A stretch of DNA of 64,000 bases from Apoda limacodes (Eukaryota > Arthropoda > Insecta > Lepidoptera > Limacodidae), in assembly GCA_946406115.1 (NCBI GenBank), contig OX291545.1, positions 22,067,153 to 22,131,152 of the forward strand, in the 5' to 3' direction. The translations under genes were made by a program, and so were the position numbers. Position 1 is the stretch's first letter. Every line of letters starts with the position of its first letter. The notes under the pieces were generated by a model that did no database searches, had not been told where the DNA came from, and saw only the letters and a list, made by a program, of their open reading frames with translations. Shown here one piece after another: positions 21,600-36,000 of this stretch.

Positions 21600-22890
21600 G
21601 TACTGAGTAGCATTATAAACCTCGTCGATTTCCGGACAAAGCTAAAAATGGTATGCGTAACCAATGATAGGTAATTTGGTTACCTACGCATGAATAATGG
21701 CACAATTAAGAGGTTAAGTGCGGAAAACACTAACCAACTAAATTTTATTTGATTGCTTGTAAATTCCATTCCGTTGGTTTGGTTTTGGTATTTTCGTAAT
21801 CTGTCTTATTTTTAGATGCATGCGACTTTAATTTTGTCGTCCTTTAACTTTCACACTTCGCTACATTATATTGCAACAAACTTTTCTGACCCGGTGGTCT
21901 GAAAAACTACATTTGTCATATTGAAATTGTGTAAACAACGACACTAGCGACCAAACACCCAATGTCAGAATGCCAGAAAAGTTTGATCCATTATACCTTT
22001 GTGTGACTGAGTAGCCCTCAAACATCTTTTTTTTATCAAGAAAGAGTATTTCCACATGAATCTAATATCCGTTTGCTTAAGTAGCGGATGGCTGGAATTA
22101 ATTACGCACTTTATGTTATTACGTACTAAGTTGTTAACAAGAAGCTTATATATGAAGGTCGTTGATGAATTTAGTGGTGTATTCGTCTAAAGTTACCGGT
22201 ATTTTTTTGCAGGTAACAAATTGTTACACAGTTTGAGTTACCCTGGCCTGTACATATTTTACAGTCAATATTGACTGGAATAGATATATAGAAAAACATC
22301 AGGGCAACGCTCTATTCAAAGTAACCAATAAGTCATCCATGTGGATGGAATTCAGTCATAGACCATAGTTATTTCATAATGGAACTTTTTAATTTTACCA
22401 AATTAAAAGCCTTTATCCTTCTTCGTCTTTTCAGTATGTTTGTTTAACTGAAATTTCGGCTTAATAAGATGCTCTGTTGCAACGTAAGGGAGGAAAAAAA
22501 ACTCACTTTCAGATTTTATAAAATCAATTATTAAATTTTTAAATATTGAATAGATTCTAAAAATAGTAGCCAATGAACAAGTCGAGCTCGCGCACCGAGG
22601 TTCCCTTACGCTGTAATTCTAAATCATATGCAACAGTCTGATAAATAATTTAATCGATTCACTTGTCTAGAATGTCAGACCTCCTAGCCAAGTGTGGATA
22701 GCGGCGATTAGTTTTAATGGTATAAGTGTCAAACACGCAGAGTACAGATTGTTTATGAAACATATTTTCTATCTATATATATGGTCGGTGGTCGTATAGT
22801 AACATTACCTTATGTTGATCGATGGTGGAACATTGTGCACAAGAAATGTCATCAACATAATATCTTTGGTTAAGTGATTGAGACATTAAT
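21600..22890. other. Intergenic, no gene seen
   Basis: No coding sequence recognised. A short copy of the 'ctcgcgcaccgaggttcc' repeat tail lies at about 22577-22610. Confidence 0.45.
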
Positions 22891-22899
22891 CGTGGTATT

Positions 22900-23165
22900 C
22901 TGGGTCGTCCGAACTAATGCCCACATCTATTTTCTACCATCACAACGCTCGCCATTGCCATGGAGTTCATCTTCATACCTTTAAACCTACATAAAAAATG
23001 CACCAAGCGGTTTCACACTGGCTTCCTCCCGCATACGAAGATCTAAGGTAGGCATTTCACAAATCAGCTTCCTTAGGGGTTCTCAAAGAAGAAAATGATT
23101 AGATATTTTATGGGTCGACAACGCGCGGGTAATGCCTCTGGTATTGCAATAGTCTAAAGAATACG
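22900..23165 (+). mobile_element. LINE 3'-end fragment
   Basis: Carries 'tttctaccatcacaacgctcgccattgcc' (in parts) and 'gtcgacaacgcgcgggtaatgcc', as in 28460-28800 and as the reverse complement of 49700-49990. Too decayed to read a protein. Confidence 0.6.
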
Positions 23166-23805
23166 AACCGCTATTTAAAAAAAAATACTTAAAGTCTATA
23201 CCGGTTCACATTCGTACAATGAACTTCTTAAAGTGATTAAAATATTATCGAAAATAAAACAATCAAATAATACCTACTAACTGATAACAATGTCACTAAA
23301 ACATTTTATCGTTTATTCTTGTAAGGTAATCAATCTTTTAAGCTGTAAGTATCTATAGATATGCACATTTATTGTTACACGATGACAATTTTCACTATGA
23401 GAAAATTTCCATTGAAATTTACAGCTTTACTGGACAAATATGATATGATAAAATAAAATAAAAAACTAAATATATAAATGGTCAACTGCACTACAGCAAC
23501 GTATGCTTAAGTTTTTTGCGGTTCCTGTTTAAAGTTTACCGGTAATTTTTTACTTTGCATGCACTAGCTGTTGAAAATCTGACAAGACCTCGAACAAATC
23601 GAACTGTTTAGTGGTTCACGCAACACATCTTTAGATGCAAATCAAATAATAAATGGGCAACAGTTAAAATCGACTGCTAGTGGTTTCAACATCGATTTTT
23701 GACGCGGATGTTGGTTAAAAATACTTAGTATACATTATATTGTATGCATTTCATGCTTTATCAGTGATAAGTGTATCGATGCCTGTCGGTATTATTAGAT
23801 AAAAT

Positions 23806-23841
23806 TCTATATAGACTTTAGGCTGGTGTTCAAACGACAGT
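23806..23841 (+). promoter_or_regulatory. Possible core promoter of gene 2
   Basis: 'tctatatag' (23806-23814) is a TATA-like box about 30 bases before 'acagt' (23837-23841), which resembles an arthropod initiator. The start codon follows 57 bases later with no upstream ATG between. No comparable box was found before gene 3. Confidence 0.35.
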
Positions 23842-23897
23842 ACGTTAGTTAGTCAAGTAGTACACGGAAGTTAATACTGTTTTTTAAATTAAATAAA

Positions 23898-24036
23898 ATG
23901 ATAATCCGTCCTTTGTCTTCTGAGTTAGCGGAGATGGCTCGATTGGAGCTCAGCGAAGACCCGAAGAAATTGCAAGATGCCCTGAATCACATAAAAGATT
24001 GGTTATTGAAACAACCACACTTGCGTGCCCGAACTG
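23898..24036 (+). CDS. Gene 2 exon 1
   Basis: 139 nt, ends in phase 1 before 'gtgagt'. The start ATG gives 'MIIRPLSSELAEMARLELSE', collinear with gene 3's 'MTIRPLSGVLEEKARVELNE', which supports this start. Confidence 0.92.
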
Positions 24037-27000
24037 GTGAGTCGAACAATTTTCATTGTTTTTAAATCGCTTAAAGTAAGTGGTTTATCTGTTTTTGGGG
24101 TCAAGCGAAGCACATGAAAGTTAGCGCGCGAAGCCGAGCGGAGCGTGCCGCGGCGGCGGTCGGCGAGCGCCAGAACCAATTTGTACTTATTTAGAATTAT
24201 TTATGATGATATTGATAAAGATACTAACCAGAGGTATTCAAATCACTTCCTTTCTATTGCTTCATCTGATGGATTGAGCAGCAACGATTGCTTTTTAAGT
24301 CTCCCTGATCTCTCAGTGTATCATTTCATTTGTGCTTCTTAGGTTGCCTGAAAAACTTCAATGCTGTTCATGTAAATGGAAAAAGCATTCCGGCTCATTA
24401 CCATGACATTGACACCTTCAATAATGACAACATACATGCCATTCTCGTATCAAAATCCTGGTTAAAACCTTGTCTCTCTTCTACGTCCTTCTCTTTACCT
24501 GGTTTTCACTTTATAGCGGGCGTAATGACCGCACAGAGCGGGTGGGGTTGCTATTTATCTTCGATCTAGCATACTTTTCTCAGTGTTAAGCATGTCAATT
24601 CCATCTTTTTAACCTGCTGCAGAACACCTTCTTATTGAAATATTTCTTTCAACCATTGTTATCCATCTTGACGTATATTACAGTTCTTCACTTCACTTTA
24701 ATTACTTTTCCTCATTCGAATCTCTACTAGAAACGTTTTCTCCACTCTATAATCATTCCATTATTACGTGTGACATTAACACTTGCACTTCGCAGACGAT
24801 AGTTGAGGCTTGTAATCTGTAGGTACTTATTACCTCTGAACGCCACGCATTACTTTCCAAATTTCTCTCCTTCATTGTTAGACCTTATTATGGTCTTTTC
24901 ACCACATCATACTTCTGAACTTGGTCAATTTCAGCAAAAGCATTTTCTTATCACGACTTAATCTATTTATCTTAAAAAAATCGTCCACCTAGAGTGAAGT
25001 CCAAAAAACTTTTGCAGCGTAATTTTAGAAACATGAATGTAGATTTGTGAGTGAAGAGGCCTCTAAAATAAATTGGTGTACAGTTGTGATTGTAAGTCGA
25101 CGAAAAAGTTCATACATTTAATTCGCTAATTACTGAACTGTATGACACCCATGCCCCAGTAAGACCAATAAAAGTGAAAAACTTTCCTGCACCATGGCTA
25201 GACAATAAAATAAAATCCCTTTGAATAAAAGAAATCAAGTTAAGGCCAAGCTGAAAACTGAAGCCAACTTAGAAAAGTAGTCGCCTAACGACGCCATATT
25301 TACAATTCCGTTGAAAATTATGTATTTATTATGTGTTAAATGTTGATATTTTCAAGTCATTAGGAGATTGTAAACTCAGTCATTTCAAAAAATCTTAGCT
25401 TACATTTACTCAGTCAACATTTCACTTCTATTAAAAAAGCGATTACGCTGCAAAATCTTTCAATGAACTCAACTTTTGACTTCCTTTTACTTTCTGTCAA
25501 TTTTTGTCGAGTGTAATGTCAAGAAGAGTATAATCTTCAAATGCTGTTAGTAGTGATTGCATAATGCTATGCTTATTCCGATTATTGACATAATTACTCC
25601 TATAATTACTTACATTCTTAATTCATCCATTGCCTCTGGAATATTTTCTGTAGCTTGGAAAGATGTTTACATCATACCGTTACCTAAAAATTCCAATCCA
25701 ACTTCCTGTTCCGATTATCGACCAACTTCATTATTACCATTCCTGTCTAAAATTCTTGAACAGCTTGTTAATCAACAGTTAAATCTTTTTCTGACTCAAA
25801 ATATTTATTTAATACCTTGCAATCTAGCTTTCAAACCAGTCATATGTAATATGTTGCGGCTACCACAAAGATCATTATTGATATTCGTTTTCGTAAGGAC
25901 AGTAAGCAAGTCACTGTCTTGTCTGCTTTTGATTTAAGCAAAGCACAGTGGACTTAGACATTTTGTTGGCAATCCCAAACTCTCTAAACATATCTTCAAC
26001 AGTAATTGCCTGGTTTCGTAGTTACTTGGGTGGCCGCCGACAGTGCATTCGGGAAAAGGAATCTTTCTCGAACTGGTGTCCATTAACTGCCGGCGTACTT
26101 CAAGTTTTCATTAATATTATTAATCTCAAACTGTCTTCTCTCTACCATCTGTTTGCAGAGAATCTCCAGATTTATGCATATGGTTATAAAAAATATCGTT
26201 ACAACAATTCAATCTAATTACTCTGACCATGATAAAATAGTTGAATGGTATTAGTATTATGAACTTCGGCTTAATCCTCTCAAGTACCAAACCATAATTA
26301 TAGGTAGCCCAGAACTAATATCGAAGATAAATTGGACTGATTAACCCCCAAACAAACCCGATGGTATCATTATTCCGGTTAGTGAAACAATAAAAAGTCT
26401 TGGTTTTTTATATTGACCGCACGTTATCTTGGATCCCACAAGTCAAGAAATTAGCCGAAAAATCTTTGCTTCGGTCGCAACCCTGAGAAGATTACGGAAT
26501 CTTTTATCTGTGACAACTAAAGTTGTGTTTGCCCAGTCTTTACTACAACCTTTACTTGATTATGCCGACATTTACTGCACTAATTTGACAGAAGAACAAC
26601 TCAATAAAATTGAGCATCTACAAAATGTTTGCATTTACTTCATTTTAAACTGACTTCAAAAAAGGGAGAGGTTTTCAATAAGCTTGTATGTTTTTTTTTT
26701 TAGTTTTTTTTTCACAGAATTCCGTTATTTATATACCGATTTGGAAAAATTTCAGTATAGGGAAGGAATAACCCAAAATCTGGTTAGTTAATTTACTAAG
26801 GATTGGTACGAAAAATCAGAGTTATGTGAGAAAATGTTTTCAAGTTTTATCATTTTGATTATTTCGACGAGCTTCTACCGGTCTTTACGTCTAGACTGGC
26901 CATGTAAGTTTCAGCGTGGCGGAGGCACCCATGTTAATGAGATTAACAAAACAATATGCGATAGAATTATCACTCCGCATTTTAATATTGCAAACTTATA

Positions 27001-30000
27001 TGTGTGCGCATTCTAGTTGTCAACTCGACATCGAGGCTGGGTGCACTGCGGCGCGTCATGTTGCGGTCTGTAGGTACTCAAAATCGTAACGCATCAGATT
27101 TGGTGCGCGCTTTAAATTTTAACTGCACAGAATTTGAAAGGGATTATTGGCCTTAAAATTCACTTAAACTAAACGAGTTGAAGGCTATCAGTAAAAACAA
27201 AAAAAATCTTTTGTCTGTAAATCGCTTAGTGAAAACGTTTCTTCACAGCGTTGTGAGCACTATTGCGGCCGCCGGGGATGATTTTGCGTAGTGCGTGGGG
27301 TTTTATAAACTTAAGACGTGGATATACCCTAAAATCCTAAAACAGTCTAACTTACTTGTTCGAGATTGAAGAAGTGATGATATACATATACTACAAATCA
27401 CAGAAAAATACAGAAGTTAGAGAAAGGACTAATTTAAGCGAAAAATTTAATCTAATTTAAATTACTTACTTAAATTATAACAAAAAAGTGCTGAAAATAA
27501 ATTTTACTTGTTTTAGATGTCGATATTTTGTCAGGGGATCCAATTATTTTATCAATTCATTAATAAGGTATTGCTTTTTAATAAATTTAAAACCATAAAA
27601 AAACTAGCCAAAAACGTTATCGCTCTACGCGTAAGCGACATAAAACGTGACGTGCGAAGTTCAACCTTATAAGAGCTGGCTTAAGATAGTTTTAGCTTTT
27701 TATACTTTTCTTGCTTAACTGGCGTTTATCGTCCCCTTAAGTACACTCGTACTTGTAAATATGCCCTTAATATTTGTTTTGACAGATGACCAGTGGCTGG
27801 CTGCATTTTTACGCGGTTCTAAATTTAGTTTGGAACGAACAAAAGAAAAATTAGATCTGTATTACTCGATAAGAAGCACGGCACCCGAATTGTGTAAACT
27901 AAAGCACAATGACCCATTATTTACAGAAATATTAAATTTAGGGTAAGTTTTTTTTATTGTTTGAATAGCACGGACGCGAAGCAGGAAGAATTTAGTCCAC
28001 TGACTGGTCACTATTTGTCTCTGTTGCACGCGCATAATTATTTGACGTGGCGCTCGCACAGAGGCGGTCGCTGTCATCAGAAATTACTACTATTTGACCA
28101 ATGAACACAGGCTAAAAATTAAAAGGTCAATGTTCGGAATTCTTTTTGCTTCGACTCCGTGCTATAGGTATAAGCAGCCACCTTAATCTAAAATTTCTTA
28201 ATTAATTATTAAAAAACGAAAAACCAGTCGGGGCTAAAAAGCTGAAAGCAAAAAACAAGTCCTGTAATCCTTAATTTTGTTTAGCAAAAGCAAAGTGACC
28301 ATGTGAATTGGTTTCTTAATCGATACTTACATAAACTATAAATAAATGTTATCACGGAATACATAATGACCAGTAAACGGGACTCTTATTAAATTAATAA
28401 GAGTATCATTTCGGGTAGAGCCAATCGGAAGATTTGGATCGAGTTAAGAGTAGTATAGAACAAAGACTACAAGATATACTGGGAAAGGATAGAACTATTC
28501 TTACGGAGGCTTTGTTCTAAAGAATTATTCGAAGCCCACGGCTACTTTTTACCATCGCACTGCTCGCCATCGGCAGGGAATTCTTCCTAACTCACACATT
28601 CGAACCTAAGTAGTTATGCACATTGCGGTTTCGGAGGAACTTGCTCCTTGTCAAAATTATCTCTAGGGATTTCTCTCTATTCTATTCTCTATGGTATGGG
28701 GTTCTTTAAGAAGGGGGTAATTACATTTTAAGAGGTCGACAACGCTCGAGTCCCTAATGCCCCTGTTGTTGCAAACGTTCAAAGGCTACAATGACCGATT
28801 TACGTTACATCTAACGTTACATCCGCATGCTTGTTTGCGACCTTAGTTGTAGGAAAAATTGGAATGTACTATTAATACCTTTCATTTGATACCTTACTCA
28901 GTGAATTTTTTATCTTTTTTGGTACTTCTGACAAGTTTATGGCCGCCATTTTTAATTTATGCCAACATCATGTAGCTTATCCGACAACAAGACGAATCCC
29001 ACGTTTAAGCCGTTTATACTTAGGTAAATATGAGAAAGACATTACTCTCCTGTCGGCTGTCGGGCAAAAGATTAATAGCCACATGTATGTATGTATGACA
29101 GGGCATCGTTTGAGAACTGTATGACCGATTTGACTGATTTCTTTTCTGTTGTGTATGTAATTGTCAGCATAAGGTTTGTATGTAAGAAAAAAACGGTCAA
29201 GTTCGAGTCAGACTCGCGCACTAGAGGTAAACCATTCATCCGATTGTAATGAAATTTTAGGCCAGTCGCCTGGTAAGTTTTGTTAATTTTTTTTGTGCGA
29301 ATTACTGAAAGTGCTTTTCTAAGGGGTTATTTTATGTGCTGATCACGAATTGTTCATTTTGCTCCCCGAGCTAAGGAAAAAAAATTATTAAAAAGAGTTT
29401 AGGCCTTTTATAAGCGTGAAATTTGAATTGAGCATGGAAATTCCGGTTTTCTTGAATCTAAGTTTGAACTGAGGTTTTTTTTTTCAGACAAAAGTTGTGG
29501 CTAGATTTCATACGCACCAATTGCCACGAAAGGTCATTTAAAGGTCATGGGGCACAGATATGGCCCAGTAAGCCGATTTCTACCGTTTTTTTTATATGTA
29601 TGCCGGAAAAGATAGTCCTTTTTTCACCTCGATTTTGAATTTTTTTGACTCCACATCCGGCGCTAATATCAACAACAGTAAAATTGAGTTTTTAGCCCGA
29701 AAAATGCAGTTATTATCAAATCAAAATAGGCAATAAATAAATCATTATAGATTTAGATCAATATAACCTAAAAATACCGTCCATTGTAGTTTTGGTCAAT
29801 ATCCCGACTTGTGAGCTACTCGTAACTTTGGAAAATTCGGGCATCGAAAAAGTGGTAAATTTTTGAGGTTAAAATTTCACTAGGTTGGCCAAATTTCAAC
29901 TTTTGCCACTGGTAGAATTATTTTATTTAATCTCGAACCGGAGAATTTATTCTAAATTCAAATTTGCGACCTCCTATCTATCTACAAAAAAATCTACAGC

Positions 30001-33000
30001 ACTTTGAGATGAAAAACAGTGAGCGCGGTACGCCGCTGCGGGCGCATCATCGGTATACTGTGTTTATAGAGGAGTATCTTGTCTTCTCACTTTATAAAAA
30101 TCACATGTTAATGCTAAGTTACTATACGTGCATACTATATTTTCTTTATGAACCCGAATTAAATTTAACAAATAAAACAAATTATAATGATAATAGTTGT
30201 TAGTAATAATTAAGTTGCAAAAAGTGTTGAAGGCACTGGAGGTTGATATATAGGCACTAAAATATTTACAAGTTAGAGAATGTAGTCAAAAAAAAAATAG
30301 TTAAAAACTAAAAAAAAATATCTTATTTATCGGAGAACATAAAAGAAACAGCCATATTTTAATTATTGATAGAGTACAAAAATACAATTTCAATGCAAAA
30401 AGTCGGGACTCTGTCGTACATCCCAGTTACGGTTTGGAACCTAAAGTTTACACAGATCGACCATCTTATGTTCAGATACATATCTGTCTGTCATTTTGGG
30501 CCATTTGTCTTAGGAACTTATGACGTCATGTTCTAAGGGGCTGTTTGGATATTAAAACCAATGTTGGTGTTGCGATACTAATTCGTTTGAAAACTCATAT
30601 GTTGTACTAACCTCAAGTGAGTCGGTCCTTGTGTCCTCAGTGGCAGAAGTTCAAGCCTAGCGTGTACCAATTAGTCTTTTTCTTAATTTCTCAAGTACAT
30701 TGATTATTAACACCACTGGCTTTTCGGTTCAGAAAAACATCGTGAGGAAACCTACATACTACCTAAGTCTACAATCCGCACTGAGCCCGCGTGGATTAAA
30801 ATCAACCTCAGTGAGGCCGTGCCTCAGCAGTGGGGACGTATGAGGCTGAAGAGGATTAACCTCGAGGAAGGTTAGACGTCAAAAATGTTAAAGTAACGTT
30901 TGCTTATATAAAGTGATGCGCCTAACACTAGTTAATGTTCGGATATTCTTCGGTTACAGGTACGAATATGTAGCTAAACCTTGGTGTCACAAAACCAAGA
31001 AACCGAACACAGCCCAGAAATTTAGGTTTTTTTCGATATTAGCGTCACCGCACAAGCTTCTTGGTCACCGCTCAGATATCAGATAAGTTAATGGGTCTAT
31101 AATCTAAATATAAAATGCTTTTTTTATTTCAGATGCGTCATAGTGTTGCCAAAAACCCCAAGTCCCGAAGCTCCTAGAGTAGCAATAATCCGGCCTGGTG
31201 CCTACGACCCTGCCATACACAGTGTTATTGATATACTCTCAATCGGAAAGATTTTAGAAAAGGTAGAAAAATTGCTTTGTGATTGAACATAATTTGTTGA
31301 CATATAGGATATAGGATCTTCACCTCCTGCAGGAGGATACTACTGGAGCCTACAGTTAGGGTTTATCTAGAAATATTATTTTCCTTATCTTTCCCTGTCT
31401 CAACCTGGCTTTCTTCTATTAGTTCGTCAGTAAATACCAATGGGGGTATATTGTTATGTCCCTGGTCTACACCTGGTCTCACCCGCTGTCACGCAGGACT
31501 AAAGTGGTTTGTTAAAAGAGTCTGTCCCCCACATTGTTATGTGTGTGTCAGTAGTAGTGTTAAGCACTTATGAATGTCACTACGCCATCAGTTCGTAAGT
31601 CTATAGGGCGGGAGACCTTGTACTGAGAAGAACCGGCAAGAAACTCAGCAAGGGCATTTCTTTTCTGCCTTTCTCTTACAGCGTCCAATTAAAATATTGG
31701 AAAATACCCTCCCTATCATAGAAGGACACTTTCCATTACAAACATAAAAAACATGAAATATAAAGCACATCACAACATAAAAAGTATCTAATTACAAAAT
31801 TAAAAAAAAAGACAGTTTATATTGATAAACAAAAACAAAAAAGTAAAACTAAATACCAAGAATACAAAGAAGTTTGCAAGGTGTGTATCCAGCCACTGGT
31901 TATTTGGGGATAAAGATATACATACACATATCCTTATAGTTGTCTATACGAACATTGGGCTCATTAGATAGTATTGAAATCTGCTTCATTTTGTACAAAA
32001 AAATGTGTTTTGGTTTTCAAATGGCTTTTAAAATAAAATTTAATATACCAAAAAGTACCTCGTACGCGATTAAATCATTTTCAACACACTTGCTTATAAA
32101 GCAGCTTCTATACTGCACCGTTTTCAGCGCTTTAATACCACCCATGATGTCATGAGTAATGACAATAACGCACTAGTGCCTTTTACGTAACAGCTTTTAA
32201 CTTTTAATTTTTTTTTATTTTAAGAAAAATGAACTATGAACTAAGTTCTTATTTTGGGAAAAATAAATTCAACGTGTTTGTTAGAAACATATCAAGAATA
32301 TAAGATTCCATTAAAAATCAACTTTTTAAATTTTAATACTAATATTAGTATTTACTGTCTTTCAAGTTCAAGTGTGTTGACGTATGACACTCGCGAGATC
32401 TGCTGAATACACACTCGGCTAAATGACGCCCTCGCTTTGGGCTCGGGCTGCAACCCACAACTTTGTCTGTAATGAGCAGCCTAGATCATTCATATCATAA
32501 AATATCTACTACCATAGTGCGAAGCGGGATTAATTATGTTTTCTCACGTAGTAACAAAAGTGACCTATAATAAATTGCCGAAGTGTTTTGCTTTTTGATA
32601 TTTCGTTCTTAAAATGAGCCGATGAGACACAATCAATAAAACTTTGCCGTCGGTCTGTCTGTCACAGGGGGCTAATTTTTTGTAACTATGTAAGGTAGTC
32701 AAAGGCAAGGGGTCAATCCTCAGAAAAAAAAAAAAAATATTTCGGGATTTTTCTAAATTACTTTTTTTTTTAATTTAATTTATTTGGGTCATCAAACAGT
32801 GGTCGCAATGAGTATTTTATTATTGTGCCCCCAGCACCGTTAATCACGGATTTTTACATGGGAAGTAAGAAAATTAGAAGTGGTTGGAAAACAGAAAATG
32901 TTCATAACTAAAATATGTTTTGTTCCTAAGCATGCACATATTGTTTCACTTAGCAACATTATTGTTTTTATACATTGTGTTAGTTAATTTAGTGCTCAAA

Positions 33001-36000
33001 TTCGTATCACAATGGACTGGTTTCTTTGGTTTAAATCAGAATCTCTTAGGTTTTCACTCCATAAAGAAAATGCTTGATCTAAAATAAATCTTTTACTAAA
33101 TACAAAAGATTTCAACTGATGCTCGTTTCATTGCTTACGAAGAGAGGATGGCTGTGGAAAGACCAGATTTATGTTAAAACCTTAAAACATTAAATTGCAG
33201 ATCCTATTCTTAGAAGATGACAACGCCATTGTTGCTGGAGTTCAGATAATAATTGATTTAAAAGGTGTATCACTGGGACACTACCTGCAAATGACACCTA
33301 TAACATTAAAGAAAATGGTGGTTTCTCAACAAGTGAGTTTTAGATTTATGCTTGTATTTATTTTATTATTGCTAATTAAATAATTAGTTAGCATTTAAAC
33401 TTTTTTTTTTTTATTTAATTTAATTGGGTCATCAAACAGTGTTCGCAATGAGTATTTTATTATTTTGCCCCCAGCAACGTTAATCACGGATATTTAACAT
33501 AGAAAGTAAGAAAATTAAAAGTGGTTGTAAAACAGAAAATGTTCATAACTAAAATATGTTTTGTTCCTAAGCATGCACATATTGTTTCACTTAGCAACAT
33601 TATTTTAAATAGTAGAATCCATAAAGTCGACGGCTGATAAAAAAAAAACATGGAGCAATTACTTGCCTTCAAGATGACAGATTGCCATTGTTTTTGATGA
33701 CGATAGATGGCGTTAAAATTAGTCAATCCTCTTTAAAGCTAACGTATGTATAGAAAGAGAAATATAAAAAAAACATAAACAGGTCTTCGACCCTAAAATA
33801 TTTATAACACATCAAAACACAAGCAACAAAAGACTTGAAAGTTGTCGCAAAGGTTTCTCTTATATCGTAGTCGAGATTTTGCAAAATTACCCCCAAGGGA
33901 CCCCTAAATTAGGGGTCAGAAGTTTGTATGGAAATCAGTTAATTCGCTAGAGGGCAAAATAGGGCATGAAATTTTGTGTGAATGCCGATATTTAAGTAGG
34001 TAAACCCATAATCAGTCAAGTAAAAGCTATCTTTTCTAAAGTCCACGCAGAGGAAGTTGCGGGAATAAGCTATTTAATAAAAAAATACTTTACAGGATGC
34101 TATACCGATACGTACCAAAGGAACTCACTATCTAAACACCCCCGGTGGCTTCGAGACCTTCCTCAATGCGTTTAAGAGCTTACTGAACGAGAAGAATCGA
34201 AATAGAGTCAGTATATAACTTTGACTTTTGAATAGTAACGCCATCTAGTTTTTAGTTAGCATACCTACTTAATTTAATTCATTTTATAGCTGCATGTCCA
34301 CAACAAGACTTTGGAAAGCTTATACAAATTTGTACCTCAGTACGTGTTGCCTGAAGAATACGGAGGGAATGCCGGGACCATTAATGACATAACAAGTGAG
34401 TGTTGAATCTAATGTATGTTTTTTTCTATTTTCTATATGATTGGAACATATTATGTAGGGAAAATGTAGGTATCATCATTATATATGTAATATCGTGACA
34501 GTTTTTCAAAACTTTACCATGGTCATAACCTTAGAGTCACGCTTTTGAGAATCAGCACTGTCACGAGTTACCTATATTATGATATTGACACCTGTATTTA
34601 CCCTATTATTTATTATTAACACTTAGTCCTACGTGAGAGGTGCTGAGCCATCACTGCAACACTGCTTCTGATAGCAGTGTATCTGGATTAAGGTGGCTTT
34701 TTATATGTAGTCACTAGCTTTTGCCAGAGGCTTCGCCCACCCTAAATTTGGTTGTCGGCGTAGGATTCTTAAGGCAACTTCTCAAGATCTCTCTCTCTCT
34801 CTGAAAATTTATAAACAATTAACTTTTTTAATACTAAAAACTAATTAACTAATGGACTGATTAATGGATTAACCTCGCGATCTTGGTGCTCCATACAAAC
34901 TTTGATCCCCCGTTTCACCCCTTTAGGGGATGAGTTTTGGAAAATCCTTAATAGCTATATGTGTGCCAAATTTAAGTTCGATCCGTCCAGTGGTTGGAGC
35001 TATGCGTTGATAGATCAGTCAGTTACAGTTGCTTTTTATATATACAGAAGAAATACCAGCTTTGTAGTAATAAGCAGTAAAATAAAAGACTACAGGGAAT
35101 GAATAATTATACCCCTTTGCCAATTCTAAACAAAACTGTTGCGATGCTCTCTGAGAATATCTGAGCATCGTGCCTATGTCTTTTTTGTCAACGGGAGTTG
35201 ACAAAGCTGTAAACCGAATCTAGCCAAATCTTTTCCTGAAATATTGAGAGAGATTGAGAACTCCTTAAGGCAGTTGTACAACTTAACACCTCAAAATTCC
35301 AGTTTCCGAAAATGCTTTAGTACCATGGCACAATGAATTTAAACTTATAGGTACTGCTATTTGGGATAGTACAAAGGTAGCACCTTTACATAAAAACTAG
35401 CTTTTTGTTATAAAGTGGAACCCACGCGTTTGATATTTGTTAATATGTTGTAGGATAGATAAAATAGTTATGTTATAATCAAATATTTAAAACTTTAGTA
35501 ATAAACATGTTTTTTTAACATATATGTAACTGTTTTTTTTTTATTTTATTTACCCCCTAAAACTGTTTTATTATGTTTTCAAATTTGGTTTTTGTGAACG
35601 TGGAATTTCATGACGATTACAATTTCATTAAATGCAATCGGTACGGTCGGTATCTTAAAAACTATTTGAAGTAGGTAATGATTTCATTTGCTGTATCCTT
35701 TAAACACGTTCAAGATAAAATTAATGTTTCTGTTCAGACACACATTATTCTATGCTTTATTTGACCTTGATAAATGTCAGGATACAAAAATAGTACCTAT
35801 AGCGTGGTTAGAGTTCCGGGTACATCCAAAGTCCCCAACACGTTACATTAATCAATTACAAGATGTTTTTAAAATAAGAGTGTACATGATACTTTTGCTT
35901 ATAGTTGTTATAGGGTTCCGTACCCAAAGGTTACAAACGCAATCCTAATACTAAGCCTACTCTATTAACTAAGCCTACGCAACCCTATTACTGAGACAAC

